NCBI GenBank assembly: GCA_018656065.1
Contig: JABHZY010000023.1
Coordinates: 1-41,641 of the forward strand
Length of the DNA: 41,641 bases
DNA from: Candidatus Komeilibacteria bacterium
GTDB lineage: Bacteria > Patescibacteriota > Patescibacteriia > UBA1558 > GWA2-36-10
Direction: 5' to 3'
Shown: positions 33,760 to 41,513 of the stretch, one piece after another
Layout: the number at the start of each line of letters is the position of its first letter
How positions within the stretch are numbered: position 1 is the first letter of the stretch
Translations under genes and position numbers: made by a program
Notes under the pieces: model-generated
Seen by the model: the letters and a program-made list of their open reading frames with translations, nothing else
What the model was told of the DNA's origin: nothing
Database searches by the model: none

Positions 33760-33797
33760 TTCAAACTTGTCTTTCAAGATTCCATATTAAGTTTGAA
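33760..33797. promoter_or_regulatory. Inverted repeat upstream of nitronate monooxygenase
   Basis: TTCAAACTT (33760-33768) and AAGTTTGAA (33789-33797) form perfect 9-base arms 20 bases apart, 23 bases upstream of the start. A smaller palindrome (CTTG/CAAG) is nested inside. It may be an operator or a leader hairpin. A TTGACA on the minus strand lies just beyond it (about 33816-33821). Confidence 0.4.
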
Positions 33798-33865
33798 ACA
33801 AACGCTTATTATTGTCAATGAAATTAAACAAAAATAAAAAACAACCCTTTAAAATAAAGCTGTTT

Positions 33866-35260
33866 TTAAACTATTTTTACAATTCCTCTATCTGCATCCA
33901 CCTCTATTATATCTTCATCTTTAAGAATTTTTGTGGCTGTTTTAGTGCCAACTATACAAGGAATCTTCAATTCTCGAGCCACAATAGCCGCATGACTAAC
34001 AATACCCCCTTCATCAGTCACAAAAGCTTTGGCTCGCTTCATAGCTGGTAAATAATTTGGATGAGTAGTGTTGGCTACCAATATATCGCCGGTTTTAAAA
34101 TTTTTAATATCATGAGGGCTATAGATAATTTTTACTCGGCCTCTAACTTTACCTCTTTGAGCTACTAATCCTTTAATGACATCTCCTTTACCACGATTAT
34201 CAACCTCAGCTATTATATCAAAATATTTCTGAGGAATTTTATTATCAATTACTTTAAGTTTTTGATTATCTGAAGTAGCTGTAATAATTACTGATTCTGC
34301 CTGACGTTTTTTAATAATATCTCTTGGTAATTTATCTACTTTGAATGCTTGAGTTATTTCATCAATAGTTAAATAACCTATATCATCTTGGGAAATTTTA
34401 TACTTTTTAGATAATAAGGTAAATATAAAACTCCAGCGGTAATTAAAAGCTCGTCTAAAATCATCCCGCCAATCTTTGAAGAAAAACATATAGGGAGCTA
34501 ACTCCAAATATTTTTTTTCTTGGTTATTTGGTTTTAATAAACTATATAATTTATTTTTAGAATATTTTTTAATTACGGTTTTTTCTGTACTTGATACAGC
34601 TAAATCTCTAAACCAAGCTTCGTTAATAGGCTGATACCAAACTACCGCCCAAGATCTTAAGTATTGATAATCTTTCACCAGTTGTTTAATTTTAATTCCT
34701 CTATTTAATTTATCTTGTATTTGATAAATAGCAGTTTTTTTCCAAGGCCGACAAGCTGAACTAATGATAGAGTCTATTTGTTCGGATAATTTATTCCTCT
34801 TTACCATTCTATCTAGGATATTATTGAAATCATGCTGCCAAGTTTCAATAGCTAACCAAGAAGTAATACTATAAATATGATTTATTCTTTTATATTGTTT
34901 ATCAAAATCTTGCCACGCTTTTAAAAATTCATCCGCCGATGATTTTGTATTCAATTTTCCCTGCCAAGCTTTAGTATTTTTAACTATCTCTTTAGAAAAT
35001 TCTTGACCCTCTTGATAATATTTTTTGATAAGTTTTGAAGAAGAAAAATATTTTCTATAACTTTTATCACACACCTGCCAAAAACTATCTTGTACATAAT
35101 GAGTTAAATGCCTCTTACGCATATGTGTAAAAAGTGGCGCTTTACTTTGCGGTAGAAATTCTTTAACCAATTTAAAAAATTGCCGGTCAATACCAGAGGC
35201 CGTTATAAAATCTGTATCATCTCGGGCTAATAATTTATCCCATTTATATTTTTTACTCAT
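33866..35260 (-). CDS. Stand-alone PEP-utilising phosphohistidine-domain protein
   Basis: The 464-residue protein ends in the swivelling phosphohistidine domain of PEP synthase/PPDK-type enzymes (about 365-464): DILVANTTHPNYLPAM, then the active-site motif GGIVSHAAIVARELKIPCIV. The His of SHA is the phospho-acceptor. No ATP-grasp and no PEP-binding TIM barrel are present, so phosphate must come from another protein or the role is not catalytic. The first 360 residues are helical and aromatic-rich and match no domain I know. It lies 8 bases upstream of the M23 peptidase gene in the same operon. Confidence 0.72.
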   Translation of the reverse strand: MSKKYKWDKLLARDDTDFITASGIDRQFFKLVKEFLPQSKAPLFTHMRKRHLTHYVQDSFWQVCDKSYRKYFSSSKLIKKYYQEGQEFSKEIVKNTKAWQGKLNTKSSADEFLKAWQDFDKQYKRINHIYSITSWLAIETWQHDFNNILDRMVKRNKLSEQIDSIISSACRPWKKTAIYQIQDKLNRGIKIKQLVKDYQYLRSWAVVWYQPINEAWFRDLAVSSTEKTVIKKYSKNKLYSLLKPNNQEKKYLELAPYMFFFKDWRDDFRRAFNYRWSFIFTLLSKKYKISQDDIGYLTIDEITQAFKVDKLPRDIIKKRQAESVIITATSDNQKLKVIDNKIPQKYFDIIAEVDNRGKGDVIKGLVAQRGKVRGRVKIIYSPHDIKNFKTGDILVANTTHPNYLPAMKRAKAFVTDEGGIVSHAAIVARELKIPCIVGTKTATKILKDEDIIEVDADRGIVKIV

Positions 35261-35268
35261 AAATATAC

Positions 35269-36315
35269 TTATAAAAGATGATCTCCAAAACGCATACCCA
35301 TAGATTCTAAATCATCAAAAAACCTAACATCTTCATACCACTTATCACCAAAATGTTTAACAGCCACTTCTTCACTCACTACCCATTCCAATTCTAAATT
35401 AGAATTCATATAATAAACTCTGGCTAATTTCTTATCTCTTACTAACCAGCCTATTTTGACTATGGAATCACTATCATCTTCTTTGATTTCTGAATCTTCT
35501 ATTGTTTGCGAATTATCATTATTAACCACTCCTCTAGTTAATGGTCCAAAATAACCAGCTGCTGGGCTAATACTTTCCGCTTGTTGGAATTTAATCAAAG
35601 CTGCTTGAGTAGCTGATCCAAAATAATCACTTTCATTACCAATGGATCCTATACCTGAAATAGATACTAAGAATCCATTACTATTAAGATATTTTTGCAA
35701 CTGTCTAACATCTTCTCCTTCTATTCCTAATTTAAGATCTCTGGTAAATTGATAAGTCGTGATATTATCTTGAATAGTCTCGACTGGCTTACCAATAGCT
35801 GCCATCAAACTCGGATAAGAATTAATAGATTTTTTTTGAGGTGTCCAAATTTCAAAATGCAAATGATGACCAGTCCATTCAGCATTACCACTATTGCCAG
35901 CAAAAGCTATTACATCTCCGGCTTTGACTATAGAGCCTCTTTTGATATTTCTAGGAAAAGCATAAGCTCTTATTCCTTTGCCATCATCTGTGCCCGGAGT
36001 ATCATTGTTTACATGAAGATAACGATATGAATAACCTTGCTTATCTTCTATATAAATTGCCAAGCCCCAGCCCTTGTCACTATCAACCAAGTAAGAAACT
36101 CTACCGTCTACCGCTGCCACCAGCGGAGTCATTTGATCTACCATAATATCTGTACCAATATGACTACGACCGCCACTACGAGCTGCTCCGTAGGTATCAG
36201 AAAAATTATAATCCCAGCCATCTTCAACTGGAAAAGTAATATCCCTAGCTTCAATAGCTCTAGCTATTGGAATATTTAATATAAATATTAATAAAAATAT
36301 AATTATTTTATACAT
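35269..36315 (-). CDS. Exported M23 peptidase with peptidoglycan-binding domain
   Basis: The 348-residue protein has a signal peptide (1-20), a LytM/M23 zinc peptidase domain (about 45-175) with SHIGTDI and HHLHFEI as metal-site motifs, a PG_binding_1 domain (about 190-265, LGIEGEDVRQLQKYLNSNGF) and an acidic, low-complexity tail. It cleaves peptide cross-links of the wall. A long loop before HHLHFEI (PGTDDGKGIRAYAFPRNI) distinguishes it. It is downstream of the phosphohistidine protein. Confidence 0.9.
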   Translation of the reverse strand: MYKIIIFLLIFILNIPIARAIEARDITFPVEDGWDYNFSDTYGAARSGGRSHIGTDIMVDQMTPLVAAVDGRVSYLVDSDKGWGLAIYIEDKQGYSYRYLHVNNDTPGTDDGKGIRAYAFPRNIKRGSIVKAGDVIAFAGNSGNAEWTGHHLHFEIWTPQKKSINSYPSLMAAIGKPVETIQDNITTYQFTRDLKLGIEGEDVRQLQKYLNSNGFLVSISGIGSIGNESDYFGSATQAALIKFQQAESISPAAGYFGPLTRGVVNNDNSQTIEDSEIKEDDSDSIVKIGWLVRDKKLARVYYMNSNLELEWVVSEEVAVKHFGDKWYEDVRFFDDLESMGMRFGDHLL

Positions 36316-36353
36316 AATCTAATCATTAATTTACATTGCCCTGTACTTTTCTA

Positions 36354-36947
36354 TTATATATTGAAAAATTTTTCTAAAACACTGTCCCATTCAAAATGTT
36401 CCTTCTTTTTATTTATTATATTGTCTATGCCAAAATTATATTGCTCAAACCTTTCAAGTGTGACTTTTGGCATTGCAAACTCATGTAATAATGGGGCTAT
36501 TGAGTCTACAGATTTTGCAAATTTAGCATCAAAGGTTTTTCTTTCTTCCATCTCTTGAAAATAAGAAAATAAATATTCTGGTAAAAGTTTTTTTGTAGCT
36601 TTAAGTTCTATATCTTCATGCTCCTTAGTTTTTTTATAAGTCATTATATCACCCACGCTTGTTTCTCCTATATCATGTATGGATAACATAATTAAAGCTC
36701 TACCTAAATCCACTTTGTCTGTATGCTCAATATACTTGTGCAAATAACTAGCTATTAAGGGTGTGTGTCCAACATGCTCTATAAGTGGCTCCCTAATAAA
36801 TTTTGAATCATAAGTATAATCTTTAATAAGTCCAGATTTTACTAAATTATCGTACCTCTCTTGAGTTATCATAGCTCTAAATGTGCTAGCATAATTATTT
36901 TGCAATTTTACTAACTCATCTAAAATTTGTTTAGCTTCCAATCTCAT
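36354..36947 (-). CDS. HD-domain phosphohydrolase (YfbR/5'-nucleotidase-like)
   Basis: The 197-residue helical protein has HD-superfamily metal ligands: the His of IEHVGHT near 58, the HD pair in LSIHDIGETSVGD near 90, and an Asp in KFAKSVDSIAP near 148. The layout resembles the YfbR/HDDC2 group, which dephosphorylate deoxynucleotides, but substrate is unproven. It stands alone between the M23 gene (39 bases) and the pseudopilin (24 bases) on the same strand, perhaps one transcript. Confidence 0.78.
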   Translation of the reverse strand: MRLEAKQILDELVKLQNNYASTFRAMITQERYDNLVKSGLIKDYTYDSKFIREPLIEHVGHTPLIASYLHKYIEHTDKVDLGRALIMLSIHDIGETSVGDIMTYKKTKEHEDIELKATKKLLPEYLFSYFQEMEERKTFDAKFAKSVDSIAPLLHEFAMPKVTLERFEQYNFGIDNIINKKKEHFEWDSVLEKFFNI

Positions 36948-36970
36948 AAGAATATAATTTAATAAATTAT

Positions 36971-37492
36971 CTAATTTTCAAATCCCCCCATAACCCAAGC
37001 ATATGAAGGGGTCCAATCTCTATCTGGGCAACTCCAACCTGGACTATGGCTTGTAGTGTGATTAACAGTTTCCATGTTAGCAATTACAAGAACAAAGTAG
37101 GGACCACGTGAAACATCACAACCATACTGACCAGCATTATAACGATGATATTTATAACGAAAACCAATACAATCCCCAGATGTTAAAGGATCGCTAGGTA
37201 CTGAACCAAACATTCCATCGTCAACTAAATCCTGCATAAAAGACTCATCACCGTCAGCATCCCAACCAGCACAATCAGAATCAGTATTACTGGGATATTG
37301 CCCGTGGTTTTCATAATAAACTTTTAGAGCAATTGTAATTTGATTAATATCTGATATCCTTTTAGCATCACGAGCTTTAGCTCGGGCATGATTTAAATTC
37401 ACTACAGCTACAGTAGATAAAATGCCAATAATGGCAATCACTACTAACAACTCTACTAATGTAAACCCTGCTTTATATTTTATATTTTTCAT
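36971..37492 (-). CDS. Type IV pseudopilin/prepilin-like protein
   Basis: The 173-residue protein has a prepilin leader and helix: KAGFTLVELLVVIAIIGIL, with cleavage before the Phe and Glu at position 5 of the mature protein. The C-terminal head has several Cys residues and a Tyr/Trp-rich segment (FRYKYHRYNAGQYGC). It is probably a minor pilin or pseudopilin; pilT at 3401 shows a type IV pilus is present. The predicted transcription start falls on its ATG, so the mRNA may be leaderless. Confidence 0.88.
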   Translation of the reverse strand: MKNIKYKAGFTLVELLVVIAIIGILSTVAVVNLNHARAKARDAKRISDINQITIALKVYYENHGQYPSNTDSDCAGWDADGDESFMQDLVDDGMFGSVPSDPLTSGDCIGFRYKYHRYNAGQYGCDVSRGPYFVLVIANMETVNHTTSHSPGWSCPDRDWTPSYAWVMGGFEN

Positions 37493-37498
37493 ATATTT

Positions 37499-37507
37499 AT
37501 TATATCA
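37499..37507 (-). promoter_or_regulatory. Extended -10 promoter of the pseudopilin gene
   Basis: On the minus strand TGA then TATAAT (37499-37504); the start about seven bases on coincides with the ATG at 37492. Confidence 0.55.
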
Positions 37508-37536
37508 AAAAAACGCCTATTAAGGCGAATTTTTTA
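37508..37536 (-). terminator. Terminator of the 37550 gene
   Basis: CGCCT and AGGCG form the stem with loop ATTA; the minus strand runs on into TTTTTTT. It abuts the pseudopilin promoter. Confidence 0.75.
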
Positions 37537-37549
37537 AACTATAAATTAT

Positions 37550-38005
37550 CTAATAAAATATAAATAAAATTATTAAAGCTACTATAGATATATAAAACTC
37601 CCGCCTAGTCCCAGAGGGTATAAAACCTCGGTAATGAAATTTATTAAAAGGTTGCCACGGATAATGAGAAAACTTCATTAAAGCATCAAAAAATATATGC
37701 GAAGCTAAAAATAAGGGAGATATCCACCATCTTATAGTCAATGTAAAGTGCAAAATAATTCCAACTAACAAAGCCGTAGATATTCCAAATAAAGGTTCTT
37801 GTAATAAACTATGTTGATTGACTCCTTGTTCAATTTTCTTTAGTTGGAAAAAATTTTTTACATCCCGTATCCATTTATTGTTTACAAATAAATGATCAAT
37901 ATCAACGGCAACGCCAGCTATTAAGGCAAAATAAAATTCTAAACCTGTTAAAGATAGTAATTTACTTATTAAAACCGTAAAGAAAAAATGAGAAGTAATT
38001 AGCAT
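37550..38005 (-). CDS. DUF457-like membrane-bound metal-dependent hydrolase-like protein
   Basis: The 151-residue protein has about four membrane helices. Polar residues set in helices, namely THFFF at the N-terminus, AVDIDHLF near 33, NQHSLL near 63 and ASHIFFDALMKF near 102, match the His/Asp pattern of the YdjM/DUF457 membrane hydrolases. Substrate unknown. It belongs to a minus-strand group with the Nudix gene (43 bases upstream) and ends at a good terminator. Confidence 0.6.
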   Translation of the reverse strand: MLITSHFFFTVLISKLLSLTGLEFYFALIAGVAVDIDHLFVNNKWIRDVKNFFQLKKIEQGVNQHSLLQEPLFGISTALLVGIILHFTLTIRWWISPLFLASHIFFDALMKFSHYPWQPFNKFHYRGFIPSGTRREFYISIVALIILFIFY

Positions 38006-38048
38006 ATTCTTGTTCTATTATGATTATCCTTCTTTAATAACTAGCCGA

Positions 38049-38522
38049 TTATAATTTATTTTTCCAAGCTTCAATCATTTGGCGACCATTTTCAAAAGCA
38101 ATGTCACTTGGTAATTTATCATATGAAAACCATTCGAGTTTTTCTAAATCATCCCCAGCTTTTTCTTCGCCACCAACAATATTAACGATATAAGCAATAT
38201 TAAGTGTAGATTCTTTATCGACACCATATTCATCCATAAATATACCCAACACTTCTTTTGGCTCAACAATCAAACTAGTTTCTTCAAGCGCCTCTCTTTT
38301 AACTGCATCTTCTGGATGCTCTCCATAATTACAAAAACCACCAGGAATATCCCACATGCCTTTTGAAGGTTCAATGCTCCGTCTTCCTAATAAAATTTTA
38401 TTATCTTTAATAATTAAAGCACTGGCCGTAGGTTTAGAATTTTGATAAAAAACAAAATCACAAGTTGTACATTTGTATTGCTCTAAATTATTTCCACATT
38501 TTGGACAATTAGTATATTTCAT
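38049..38522 (-). CDS. Nudix hydrolase with N-terminal zinc ribbon
   Basis: The 157-residue protein starts with a C4 zinc ribbon (CPKC and CTTC, residues 6-21) followed by a Nudix domain. The box GGFCNYGEHPEDAVKREALE, then ETSL, lies at about 61-84 and is canonical (G-x5-E-x7-REA-xEE). The architecture recalls NADH pyrophosphatase (NudC) without its N-terminal domain. It probably hydrolyses a nucleoside diphosphate derivative. It lies 6 bases downstream of the M23-like gene. Confidence 0.88.
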   Translation of the reverse strand: MKYTNCPKCGNNLEQYKCTTCDFVFYQNSKPTASALIIKDNKILLGRRSIEPSKGMWDIPGGFCNYGEHPEDAVKREALEETSLIVEPKEVLGIFMDEYGVDKESTLNIAYIVNIVGGEEKAGDDLEKLEWFSYDKLPSDIAFENGRQMIEAWKNKL

Positions 38523-38528
38523 AATAAA

Positions 38529-39374
38529 TTACCGATTACTACAATCATCGACTGGTCCAATTACTCTACCTTTTTCACTTTTTCGCCAGCCTAAGTCCAA
38601 GCTATCCAAGAATTCTTGCTCAGACTCTTTTCCAATTAGCCCTTGAAACCTACCACTATCCCACCAGCTATCCCCTTCTACATATTTTATCCAGGAGCAT
38701 CCTGTTCTTATAGTCCAGGAAAGATAATTATCTGAACGCTTAGTCTCTAATATAGAATCTAACAATTTTTTCGAATCATTAGAAAAATATTCATAGGGTG
38801 GCAATGTTCGATATACTCCATCATTATCTACAGTCAACATTATCTCCCACCATGTTTCTTCATCATTTAGATGGTGTGTTCTTTTTTCCATTTTACCTAA
38901 AATATCACCAATCTCAATCTTATCTCCAACCCGTAAATCATCCCGTGGGAAAATATGCATATAAGTTACTACGTATTTTCTACCATATTGAACAGAAACT
39001 AAACCACTATTACCATTAGACATATTTTTTTGTGTAACAATCCCTGGGGCCACTGCCAAATAATCACTTACATCTGTAGCTACATAGAATTGCATTTCAT
39101 TAGCTGGTTCATAAGCCACTCCTTCTGGATAAACAAATTGCCCCTCCCATTCTCCATAAGGCCCAATACGAACAACTGATTCCGGATCAAGATTCCCGCT
39201 CCAGACAAGTTCAAGAATAGGTACGTTAGAAGTATCTGGATAATATACCTTCTTTGATATTGAACTAACAATATTTTGTATGAAGTTCATTTTTTCTTCT
39301 TTTGTTTTTCTTAGAAAAAATACACTTCCTGCTACAATAATAATTATAATGATAGTTAAAATTACTTTTTTCAT
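38529..39374 (-). CDS. Membrane-anchored M23-like protein lacking metal ligands
   Basis: The product is 281 residues from ATG 39374, just before an N-terminal anchor (VILTIIIIIIVAGSVFFL); an ATG at 39416 would precede it. The domain at about 55-215 follows LytM/M23 beta-sheet order: VAPGIVTQKNM, YGRKYVVTYMHIF, LRVGDKIEIGDILGKM, then WWEIML where active enzymes have HLHFE. The His-x3-Asp motif is also absent. It therefore looks like a non-enzymatic LytM protein, perhaps an activator of wall hydrolases. Assignment rests on pattern order alone. Confidence 0.55.
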   Translation of the reverse strand: MKKVILTIIIIIIVAGSVFFLRKTKEEKMNFIQNIVSSISKKVYYPDTSNVPILELVWSGNLDPESVVRIGPYGEWEGQFVYPEGVAYEPANEMQFYVATDVSDYLAVAPGIVTQKNMSNGNSGLVSVQYGRKYVVTYMHIFPRDDLRVGDKIEIGDILGKMEKRTHHLNDEETWWEIMLTVDNDGVYRTLPPYEYFSNDSKKLLDSILETKRSDNYLSWTIRTGCSWIKYVEGDSWWDSGRFQGLIGKESEQEFLDSLDLGWRKSEKGRVIGPVDDCSNR

Positions 39375-39476
39375 ATCTTCAGTATACAAAAAAACATCAA
39401 TCATGGCGAATTTCATTCTTAATTTACAAATACACTTATATCGGCTATGCTATAGAAATAAAATTTAATAAAAAAA

Positions 39477-40367
39477 ATGAACGAAAAATTTACAGCTGAA
39501 CAAACGCCAGATAAAAAAGAGGCTGAATTAATAGCTTTTTTTGAAAGTCATGGCTATGAAAATGTACAATTAATCCCCCATAGAAATCGTAATGATATTA
39601 TCCATGCCACCAAGAACGGACAAGAATGCTTTATCAAAAAATTAAACCCCACTTCTGGGGCAGAAAAAAGTGTTAGTAAAAAAATGGATACTGAAAGTGC
39701 CTGTTATGAAAATTTACCGGAAGATATTTTAATTAATGTTGTTGAAATAAATGCTGACGAAGGCTATATAGTTTTAGGCCGGGTAGAATTTGATGAAATA
39801 GAAGAAAATGAACAATACATAGAAGATCTAGCGGATGTTGAACTTAATAAATTTCCTAATATTGATGCGTCATTCTTGCCCGAAACAACTTGGGAAGATT
39901 ATGAAAAATTATTTATAAAATTAAAAAAATTAGAAGAGGCAGAAATTATTGAAGATGCTGATGCAATTATTCAAATCTTTGAATCTAAAAAAGAATTAAT
40001 AGAAAATGTCAAAAAGATTTTCTCACAACAAGACTTTAACCGAAGTAATATAAAAAAAGTCGACGGTCAACTGAAGATATTTGATTTTGAAGAATCTAGA
40101 CAAGACAATGCTATGGCCGATATGGCTACTATGAGTATTGATATCAGAAATAATGAAAAACTTTCCGCTACCTATAAAGAAAGAATACAAGCCAGTGAAT
40201 CATACAATGAAGAACTATTTAACCTAATGACAGCTAAAAGAGCTGCCTTGGTAATGTACGCCCGCCTGTATGCTCGTGGAGACGAAATTGAATCTGCTGG
40301 GATACCACAATTTGTACAAGATAATATCGATGCTTTCCATGAAGCCGTTGATAAATTAGCAGCTTAA
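39477..40367 (+). CDS. APH-like kinase fold protein, acidic, unknown substrate
   Basis: The 296-residue protein shows a divergent kinase layout. It has a Lys in ECFIKKLNP near 53, a Glu helix (ESACYENLP), the catalytic-loop-like SQQDFNRSNI near 184-193 (Asp and Asn conserved, His replaced by Gln) and the metal-site KIFDFEESRQDNAMADMATM near 200-219, which resembles the DFE/DxA end of aminoglycoside phosphotransferases. It is strongly acidic. No secretion signal. Neighbours give no hint of the substrate. Confidence 0.6.
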   Translation: MNEKFTAEQTPDKKEAELIAFFESHGYENVQLIPHRNRNDIIHATKNGQECFIKKLNPTSGAEKSVSKKMDTESACYENLPEDILINVVEINADEGYIVLGRVEFDEIEENEQYIEDLADVELNKFPNIDASFLPETTWEDYEKLFIKLKKLEEAEIIEDADAIIQIFESKKELIENVKKIFSQQDFNRSNIKKVDGQLKIFDFEESRQDNAMADMATMSIDIRNNEKLSATYKERIQASESYNEELFNLMTAKRAALVMYARLYARGDEIESAGIPQFVQDNIDAFHEAVDKLAA

Positions 40368-40368
40368 A

Positions 40369-40710
40369 ATTTTACTAAATAAAAATAAAATATTACTGTC
40401 CATCGGCTTATTATTGGTATTTTTCTTCCTGGGTTCTACTCATGTAGTTATTTGTAAATTACCAGTTTGCGAACCTCTGCCAATATACTCTGATATAATT
40501 CGTGATATTACTTTATGGCCATCACTTATTTTTGTTTCCTCTCCAGGCCCATTACTTGAAATCGGCTTATTTGTATTATTGCCATTATACTATTATCTAT
40601 TATCTTGTCTCTGGTTTTATAAAAAAAATGATTGGAAGATAAAAAATTATTTTTTATTATCTCTAGCTCTTATAATTATAGTCTATTCAATAATTATGAT
40701 GTACAATTAA
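40369..40710 (+). CDS. Small membrane protein with probable non-ATG start
   Basis: The hydrophobic protein has about three membrane segments. The only near-start codons in frame are TTG at 40414 and ATT at 40369; no ATG precedes the first helix. ATT 40369 keeps the basic N-terminus and whole first helix (NKNKILLSIGLLLVFFFLG) and lies just after the stop of the kinase gene, so translational coupling is possible. TTG 40414 would cut that helix. The body has TLWPSLIFVSSPGPLLEIGL and the end IIIVYSIIMMYN. Family unknown. Confidence 0.5.
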   Translation: MLLNKNKILLSIGLLLVFFFLGSTHVVICKLPVCEPLPIYSDIIRDITLWPSLIFVSSPGPLLEIGLFVLLPLYYYLLSCLWFYKKNDWKIKNYFLLSLALIIIVYSIIMMYN

Positions 40711-40752
40711 AATTATATAAACCGTGTTTAAGTTAATGAAAACTATCCTACT

Positions 40753-40782
40753 AAAAAAGCACCCTAGTGGGTGTTTTTTATT
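40753..40782. terminator. Bidirectional terminator
   Basis: CACCC (40760-40764) pairs with GGGTG (40769-40773), with A and T runs on the two sides. It lies between the 40369 gene and the minus-strand tRNA cluster. Confidence 0.7.
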
Positions 40783-40804
40783 TTAGGTTATAAACCTAGG
40801 TGTC

Positions 40805-40880
40805 TGGAGCGGGTAAGGGGAATCGAACCCCTCTCTTCAGGTTGGAAACCTGACATAATAAACCACTATACTATACCCGC
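40805..40880 (-). tRNA. tRNA-Gly (TCC)
   Basis: A 76-nt cloverleaf with acceptor GCGGGTA pairing TACCCGC and encoded CCA. The loop TTTCCAA gives anticodon TCC. Confidence 0.94.
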
Positions 40881-40895
40881 TAATTTTAATTTAAA

Positions 40896-40972
40896 TGGTC
40901 GGGGTGAGAGGACTCGAACCTCCGACCTCATCGTCCCAAACGACGCGCGCTAGCCAACTGCGCCACACCCCG
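40896..40972 (-). tRNA. tRNA-Pro (TGG)
   Basis: A 77-nt cloverleaf with acceptor CGGGGTG pairing CACCCCG and encoded CCA. The loop TTTGGGA gives anticodon TGG. Confidence 0.94.
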
Positions 40973-40986
40973 ATATTTTGTTTATG

Positions 40987-41013
40987 CCCTTCGACTATGC
41001 TCAGGACATTCGA
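40987..41013 (+). repeat. Dispersed CTTCGAC-type repeat
   Basis: CCCTTCGACTATGCTCAGGA then CATTCGA. It is the fullest match to the copies at 9301 and 18039. Confidence 0.7.
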
Positions 41014-41038
41014 CTCTATGACTTCTATATTCGCTTAC

Positions 41039-41085
41039 TGGTCGAAGACCGTGAGCGAAGTTTCACAAAGTGAAACGAAGTCGAA
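41039..41085 (-). repeat. tRNA-trailing 47-bp repeat, diverged copy
   Basis: It begins directly after the tRNA-Phe CCA and has the same 47-base length as the copies at 9084 and 9229. The central hairpin is GTTTCAC, loop TTT, GTGAAAC, so both arms have changed together. Confidence 0.85.
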
Positions 41086-41160
<75 letters not shown>

Positions 41161-41201
41161 TTAAAATTAATTAAGCTCTATTTTTTAAAAAGCACTTAGG
41201 C

Positions 41202-41278
41202 TGGTGGGCATGGGAGGACTTGAACCTCCGACCCCCACATTATCAGTGTGGTGCTCTAACCAGCTGAGCTACATGCCC
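41202..41278 (-). tRNA. tRNA-Ile (GAT)
   Basis: A 77-nt cloverleaf with acceptor GGGCATG pairing CATGCCC and encoded CCA. The loop CTGATAA gives anticodon GAT. In many bacteria this tRNA lies in the 16S-23S spacer; here it follows 16S on the same strand. Confidence 0.95.
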
Positions 41279-41370
41279 CAACAACCTAAAAGCTTTTTCA
41301 AGTGTACAACAGAAAAGATAATACCAGAAAAATGATTTTTTGACAAGACCTACTAATAGAACATTTTTAC

Positions 41371-41403
41371 AAAAAAACCCCGCTAAGAGCGAGGGGGTTT
41401 TTA
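41371..41403 (-). terminator. Terminator downstream of 16S
   Basis: AAACCCCGCT pairs with AGCG and GGGGTTT arms around AAG; the minus strand ends in TTTTTTTG. It separates 16S from tRNA-Ile. Confidence 0.8.
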
Positions 41404-41513
41404 GTTTAATAACTTAGAAGTGATAACTTTTAGTCAATCTATCCTGTATAAATACAAGATTCGACTATGTAAGTAATCTATTTTGAGATGTGTTACTTAC
41501 TTATACTCCTTAG

